A stretch of DNA of 62,000 nt from assembly GCA_905221605.1 (NCBI GenBank), contig CAJNDS010002318.1:1-62000 (forward strand), given 5' to 3'. Origin of the DNA: Symbiodinium natans. Lineage: Eukaryota; Sar; Dinophyceae; Suessiales; Symbiodiniaceae. The number at the start of each line of letters is the position of its first letter. Position 1 is the stretch's first letter. The notes under the pieces are model-generated. The model was given only the letters and a program-made list of their open reading frames with translations, did not search any database and had not been told where the DNA came from. A program made the position numbers and the translations under genes. Positions 56,681 through 62,000 of the stretch are shown in pieces.

Positions 56681-59480
56681 TCACGCTCGAAGAATGATGA
56701 ACAGAGCCTTGACTGCGTCATCATGCTCCTTCTCCTTCTCCTGCGCTCTCCTCCAAGCCATGTTCGACAGTTCAAACACTCGCGGCGCTGCAGTGCATGG
56801 TTGCACAGAGTCCTCTGTGACTTGGCAGGATCGGCCCTGTTCAGGACGTCGGCTATGCCCTGCGCCAGGCACTCTCTGGGTTGCGGTGCAGGAGCTGAAA
56901 GCGACAGAAGCAGAGGCCGGAAACACGCACACTTCACACGTGAGTTTCGGGGCCTGGACCCCATACCTACTGTCCACAGACATGTCCAGAACAGAAATGT
57001 GGGCCGTTCGATGGTGGCTCGCCCTGCGCTTGAGGAAAGATACCTCTTTGCCTGTCACAGCCTTTGTTTGAGGTCATGCCAAGGAGACCCGAAACCTGGA
57101 CCGAGCTCGCGAGGCACTCGGCTGAGATAGAAAGCCCTCCAAACATGGAAATCACGCAAGAGAAATCCAACCCAACTAGCTCTCGGAATTGGGGGTCACT
57201 CCTCGTAGTCAAGAAAAGGCAGTCGCTAAGGAAGCCACGCAAAAACCCTGATGGTGTGCTGAAAGCTGCACGCTTCGAGTTAAAAGTCAACGCAGGCCCC
57301 GTCCTTGAACTTGTTGGATGCCGCATAACTTGCGGCCGTGTGGCCGTAAATGTTCTTGAGGTCCTGCGCTGAGCTCAGAGATGGCCAAGTCGAACCACAA
57401 GGGTTCCGGGTTTGCGTTCTTGCTGGTGACTTCTCGTGGGTTCGATATTGCTTTTATTTCTTGGCCTCGCCGTGTTCATGACAAGGCGATGGTTGTGGCG
57501 CCGTCCTACGTGCCAGAATGTGTGCCCGCCTCATTCCATGATGGAAATCGCGGCATGGGAACTTGAAATGCGAATCACTCGATGTTGTGTACTTTCTCAT
57601 CACGTCGTGCCCTTCCAGTACGTTTAGAGGACTTCCAGAACTTCTAGTTGGCTTTGTTGTAACGGTTGGGGGGCACGTCCGCCCCACACTGGCAACAGTG
57701 TTCTTAAAATGCTCTTCAAGGCGCTGTACTCTGACTTGAACGTGTTTGAACGATGTTCCCTGGAATATGCTCCATGTGGGTATTGCTGTCTGTCTCTGTT
57801 TCCGTTCTTTGTTGCTTCCTCGTTCACTCTTATTCCTACGTATTTCTCTTGTCTTACCTTGATCTAAGTCTCTTTCTTTCTGGTGTGACTTCAGTACGGA
57901 GTACAAAAGTACTCGTTTACCTTCTACCCATGGAGGCCCAGTATCCGTCGACCAGGGCCGAGGAGAATAGCTGACTTGAAAAACTGCACACTGACCACTG
58001 ATTACCCTGCACCGCTGGGGAGCCACAGAATGCAACATAAACCAAAACAACGAGGCTTGGACGAACCACACGGTGCTTGGTGCGGTTCAACTCGCCTTGT
58101 TGGGATTGCTTTTCAGCAGCTCCATGACAACCGCGAGGTGCCCATGATAGGCTGCATAATGCAATGCCTCGGCTGCATTCTATCAAGTTCCTGTTCCCAC
58201 AAGGAGAACAGCGATGGCTGAGCCCATGCACCGTATTTCCATGGTCGTCAGCAATGTCGACTGCAATCTGGGCCGTTGGACAGAACCGAGTAAGCTGGCT
58301 GCAAGCTGGTTGGACAATGCGTCTCTACAGGGTTGCCGACATTCGGCATCATTCGCAAAGCTTGAACCTGGCGAGAAAAGCTGGGGGCAAATGGCAAAAA
58401 AGTCAAAGATGCAATGAACAAAAACGGGCTCAGGCCCTGCTCATGCCATCTTCGCGGACGGGATGATAAACGAGGCTGGCTGGCAATGTCTTTGTAGCCT
58501 CCACCTGCTGCTTCCATAAGTGGGGTTCGACCACCTGGCAGTACGGGTTTTGGGGCTTACAGGGCTTTGAGTTTGGAGTTTACGGGGCTTTGGGTTTGGA
58601 GTTTAGGGCGGTAGGGCTTGGGGATCAAGGTTTAGGTCTTAGGCTGAGGGTCTACTGTTCAGGTTTAGAGCCTAGGGCTTCGGGGGTTTATGCTTTGCAT
58701 TTCACATTCAGGGCTGAGGGTTCCTTGGCTTTTGCGTTCAGGGAATGCAGGGCGGTACCGAGGGCGAGGAATGGTTGCTGACCAAGGGGCCGTTGCCCTC
58801 ATTGGGCAACTCGGGATCGGCACCGGCCCGCAGGAGGGCCGCAGTGCATTGCCGGAACCCCTGTGCAAATGCTTGGCATTTGGGAAGCCGTGAAGGTCGG
58901 GGGCCCCAAGGCGCCAATGCTAGTGAAGGGCACACACTCCCCAATCACTTTAAACCCGCCGCACCTTGGCAGCTGCATAGATGAGGGCTGTGTTTCCGCT
59001 GTCATCGCGTGCATCCACAAGATCCCTGAAAGCAAGCAATGGCAGAAGGCAGAGCCTTGCAAACCTGGTGGCATCAGCAAGTCACCACAAGGTTCCCTCC
59101 ACGGAGTCCTGTAGCCCAGATCCTCGTTGCTGATGAGCTCCTTGACAATCTGCGGATACCTGCCCAATGCGGAGTGTTCACACACGCAGCTGCGGGTTGC
59201 TTTCTGGGTCGCACCCATCATTCGTTGCGAAGATCAAGGCCTCAGCGACTTGAACCGCAGTTGCCACAGGAAAGCTGCAACTTCACGCTGGCTTGCTCAA
59301 CATGCATCACACACGTTCGCATACTTGATGCTTCTTAGCATCTCCACTAGCTGAGGGTGCAACGGCATCACCATACTGCTGCACGTAGCTATTCACATAC
59401 CTCTTCTCATATTTCTCATGGAGTTCATACAGCAACAACCATGCGATCTCGCACACAGCGTATCCACGCTCAAAAAAGGA
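56681..59480 (-). CDS. Ankyrin-repeat protein, multi-exon
   Basis: Minus exons in order: a helical piece WLLLYELHEKYEKRYVNSYV (near 59420), EHSALGRYPQIVKELISNED (near 59140), VDARDDSGNTALIYAAAKV (near 58990), ALLRAGADPELPNEGN (near 58830), GRTPLMEAAGGGYKDIAS (near 58510), QIAVDIADDHGNT (near 58250), EALHYAAYHGHLAVVMELLK (near 58150), DLKNIYGHTAASYAASNKFK (near 57340), and a terminal FELSNMAWRRAQEKEKEHDD with AVKALFIILRA and a stop at 56681. At least six ankyrin repeats are visible, each in its own exon or two, so repeats and exons are roughly in register. Likely a protein-binding scaffold. The placement of the terminal exon in this gene is inference. The start codon is not seen. Confidence 0.72.
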
Positions 59481-59499
59481 ATACTCGGAGCGGGAGCAC

Positions 59500-60230
59500 T
59501 GAGACACCTGACCCTGAGGAAGCGTTGCCTCCTCCGGGCTCTAAGAATCTATCATGTATGTACGGCATATATAAAATATATGTATATATAGATGTACATA
59601 TGTATAGTATTTGGTATTTTCACGTAGTATTGTCCTATATAAACATTTTTTCTTACTCCCAAGCTTCAAGGTCACAAAATAGATTGCAACATGCCGCACA
59701 AATGCGCGCAGAGCCGCTCTCCTCTATCGGCGCTCCATGGTTGAGTACCGGGGCCCCTCGGGAGATCCTGCGCCGTTCCAAGAAAGAGTAGCAGTTCTTG
59801 GCAGCACGGTTCTTGGAGCCAGTCGTGTAAAGAGACTTTGGTAGCGCACCAGCCACTAAACATCCAGGAGAACCAGGAGAATGGAGGGAAAGACCTGACA
59901 CGTGGAAGAAGCACAATCCTTGGGCCTCGAGCCCTTGCAAACGGTGGAACGTCGCGTCCGTGAGGACGCGCAGATAGCGGACCCGTGGGACAGACCAACG
60001 TCACGGCTGTATTAAGGGTTGAATTAGTTAGGTGTGCTGCATTTTGTTGCTGTGAGGCTCCAGCAAGAGGGAAAGGAACAGGTCGTATACCTGGCAGTTG
60101 GCCAGTGGATTGAGTCAGCAAGCCTCATCAGCACCGGCAAGTCGCCAACAACAGTTCTACTGCAAGCAAGGCTGCCAGATAGAGCGGCCACATCACATCC
60201 CACCTGAAAATCAATGCGGGCAGTACCTTA
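59500..60230. other. Spacer with no gene recognised
   Basis: Bases 59565-59660 are AT-rich with TATATA words. Open minus frames at 59.65-60.12 kb show no family resemblance. Confidence 0.35.
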
Positions 60231-60234
60231 CCCT

Positions 60235-61130
60235 CCACGCCCTGCTGCGGTTCATCCTGAGCACCCTGCCCGAGCAGCAACCAGCCGAGGAGCCAAACAC
60301 CAGCGACGCCCAGTCCGACCTGTCAGGTTAAGGACTGGCTTGAAAAGCTTTTCCTAGGGGTTCCCCAAGCTCAGGGTCACGAAAATCACGAGAAGCCCAC
60401 ACCGCGCCTTCTGCAGAAACTCTTTGTCAGCGGTCATGCCCCTGTAGGCGTGTCCCAGCGCTCTCCAAAAAAAGGCCTCTCTCTCCAGACTCCTGGCCTT
60501 CGGCCTTTCGACTTCCCATCACCGGCTCCAGGGCCCTGCGCCATCCCACAATCTTCACCATATCCGAAAATCTTTATGCGAAGAGCCCCCCATGCGAAGT
60601 GGCCCAGAGGCACGAAAAAGAGCAGCATGCTGTTTCAAGAGCGCACCTCAAAGGGCTGGATGATCGGCCGTCCCCCGGAACCTGGCGACGCTTCGCAATT
60701 CGCAGTTGCGCAGAGAGCTCAGAATTCACTTGAGGGTCGCCTGCCATAGAGATTGTCTTGCCATAGCTGTTGCCGCCCCCTTAGGGTCATCCAAAGTCCT
60801 GCTGTAGAACTCTTGCAGCCTGGTGCCAAGGCTGGGGCCTTCGATGTCAGATGGAACCTCAGGCAGATCTTGTCCGCGACAGCTTGTGCATCGCAAGTGT
60901 TGAAGAGACTGCTTAGGAGGACAGTTTACAACCAATTCCGGGCTTTGGCACGGGCATGGGCTTTCCCAGGCCATGGAACATGCTCGGCAGAAAAACACGA
61001 AGAAAAGCGCCTAGCTCGGACAAAGTCCTAACATTCTTATAGGCCTGCGAGGGCCTTCGAGGCGCCTCAGGCTTCACTTTGGGCTTGCGGGAAATCGGCG
61101 CGAAGCATGCTTCCCAGAGGCACGAGCGAC
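60235..61130 (-). CDS. Putative multi-pass membrane protein, fragmentary
   Basis: Minus pieces in order: KVKPEAPRRPSQAYKNVRTL with SELGAFLRVF (near 61040), PSLGTRLQEFYSRTLDDPKG with MARQSLWQATL (near 60790), GDPQVNSELSAQLRIAKRRQ (near 60720), a hydrophobic LLFFVPLGHFAWGALRI (near 60600), AYRGMTADKEFLQKARCG leading into a helix LLVIFVTLSLG (near 60400), and a second helix VGLGVAGVWLLGWLLLGQG (near 60290) bounded by CAG and CAG|G splice-like edges. Two to three membrane helices are therefore present. I do not recognise the family. The exon chain is inferred from order and composition only. Confidence 0.4.
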
Positions 61131-62000
61131 CAGATACTGAGATCTCCACTACCTCTGGCGCTGTGTGGCGGGGTCTCATGGCTCACACACGATCAAGCAG
61201 AGTCAAGATATTGGGAGGATGGACTGGGGCTCAGAAACAATCGTCGACAGTCGCTTCACTTGTGTTTGGGTTTGAGGTGGACTGTGAGTGTGCAGGTGAC
61301 AAGGGAGCGCATGGACATGTGTGTGCGTGTGGGGTGTGGGAGCGGAACGGAGTTGGGGAGGGGCTTCATCCGCTTGAAGTGCGACAGGGCGTACTTGAAT
61401 GCCACTTTCTACGCACGCAGTGTCTCAAAACTTCGCAAATGAGCCACGGAAGGCAATGCCATCACATCCCGCAATGCTGACTTCAAACCAGGGCAAGAAC
61501 TTGCATGTAGTGCATGCTCAATACGGCAAGGCCATTTTGCTGCACGAGGCTGACTTCTGGCTGCCCAGCGTAAGGAGGGCTGACTCAGCTTCACTTGTGT
61601 TTGGTTGCACTGAAACTCAGAAGCAGAGGGAGATGACGCGCTCATGCTGAAGACGGCCGAAGCTGAAGAACCTCGGGAAGGTGAACTCTGCGCCAGCCCA
61701 GACAACCTGAGATTCTGAGCGTCAAGGCCCAGCCCTTGGAGGCGGCAAGCCGATGGCACAGATCCTAAAAGGCACTAGAAAGGTTTCGCGAATCCGGATG
61801 CAACACAAACAACACATGCCATTGCCAGGCCTCCACATCCCTTGCGGGATGTATGTCTTCAAGGCAACAGTCTACATCGCGCCTGAGCGAACAAAACAAG
61901 TGCTGCATCCTTCAGAAGGGATGGATCTCTGCCACCAAGAAGCAGGATCGGATGCCGGCCTCGAGACAGGAACTGACGCCAGGCATCTTCGACGATCTTC
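61131..62000. other. Right edge, no gene recognised
   Basis: The phrase CTTCACTTGTGTTTGG occurs at 61253 and again at 61589, suggesting a local duplication. No exon can be supported. Confidence 0.3.

Overview
This window reads as nuclear DNA of a dinoflagellate, most likely a Symbiodiniaceae-type alga. The grounds are: (1) genes cut into many very small exons; (2) splice donors that are GT in some introns and GC in others; (3) recognisable gene remains that lie almost only on the minus strand, as in unidirectional dinoflagellate gene arrays; (4) about ten interstitial TTTAGGG/CCCTAAA arrays, the telomere unit of these algae, several of them inside introns; (5) a decayed mitochondrial cox1 piece in an intron; (6) mobile-element ORFs of a kind I recall as repetitive in dinoflagellate proteomes. 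I saw no bacterial operon, rRNA, tRNA or CRISPR array. All identifications come from reading the translations by eye.

Layout, left to right (transcription runs right to left). 1-6.26 kb: two decayed mobile-element relics. One has a gag-like ORF with a C-terminal Cys/His knuckle plus a second ORF that runs off the window. The other has a tyrosine recombinase with the same kind of knuckle, followed by an ORF with a dual-specificity-phosphatase-like HC(x5)R loop. 6.76-7.9 kb: pentameric ligand-gated ion channel gene, lacking the second Cys of the Cys-loop. 8.98-12.44 and 19.09-21.49 kb: two diverged copies of a NiCoT-type nickel/cobalt transporter gene. The 6.6 kb between them is repeat-rich and non-coding (AT island, telomere-like array, duplicated segments, possible spliced-leader relic). 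23.1-29.5 kb: three loci with credible exons that I cannot name. 30.4-32.6 kb: ankyrin-repeat gene. 33.13-36.85 kb: secreted sulfatase, with the cox1 NUMT in an intron. 37.28-42.88 kb: glucose-6-phosphate isomerase in about 30 exon pieces. 46.6-49.35 kb: secreted sphingomyelinase-like EEP phosphodiesterase. 49.6-52.0 kb: long coiled-coil protein. 54.2-56.05 kb: proline-rich/coiled-coil protein with an AQG tandem repeat. 56.7-59.5 kb: second ankyrin-repeat gene. 60.2-61.1 kb: multi-pass membrane protein fragment.

The host genes do not form one pathway: they mix metal transport, central carbon metabolism, extracellular hydrolysis, ion conduction and ankyrin scaffolds, as expected in dinoflagellate arrays. 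The least familiar system is the recombinase-knuckle-phosphatase element at 2.5-6.3 kb. Exon limits are approximate (usually within 10 bases) unless a splice site is stated. Gene spans are the range of recognised exons, and most 5' ends are unresolved.
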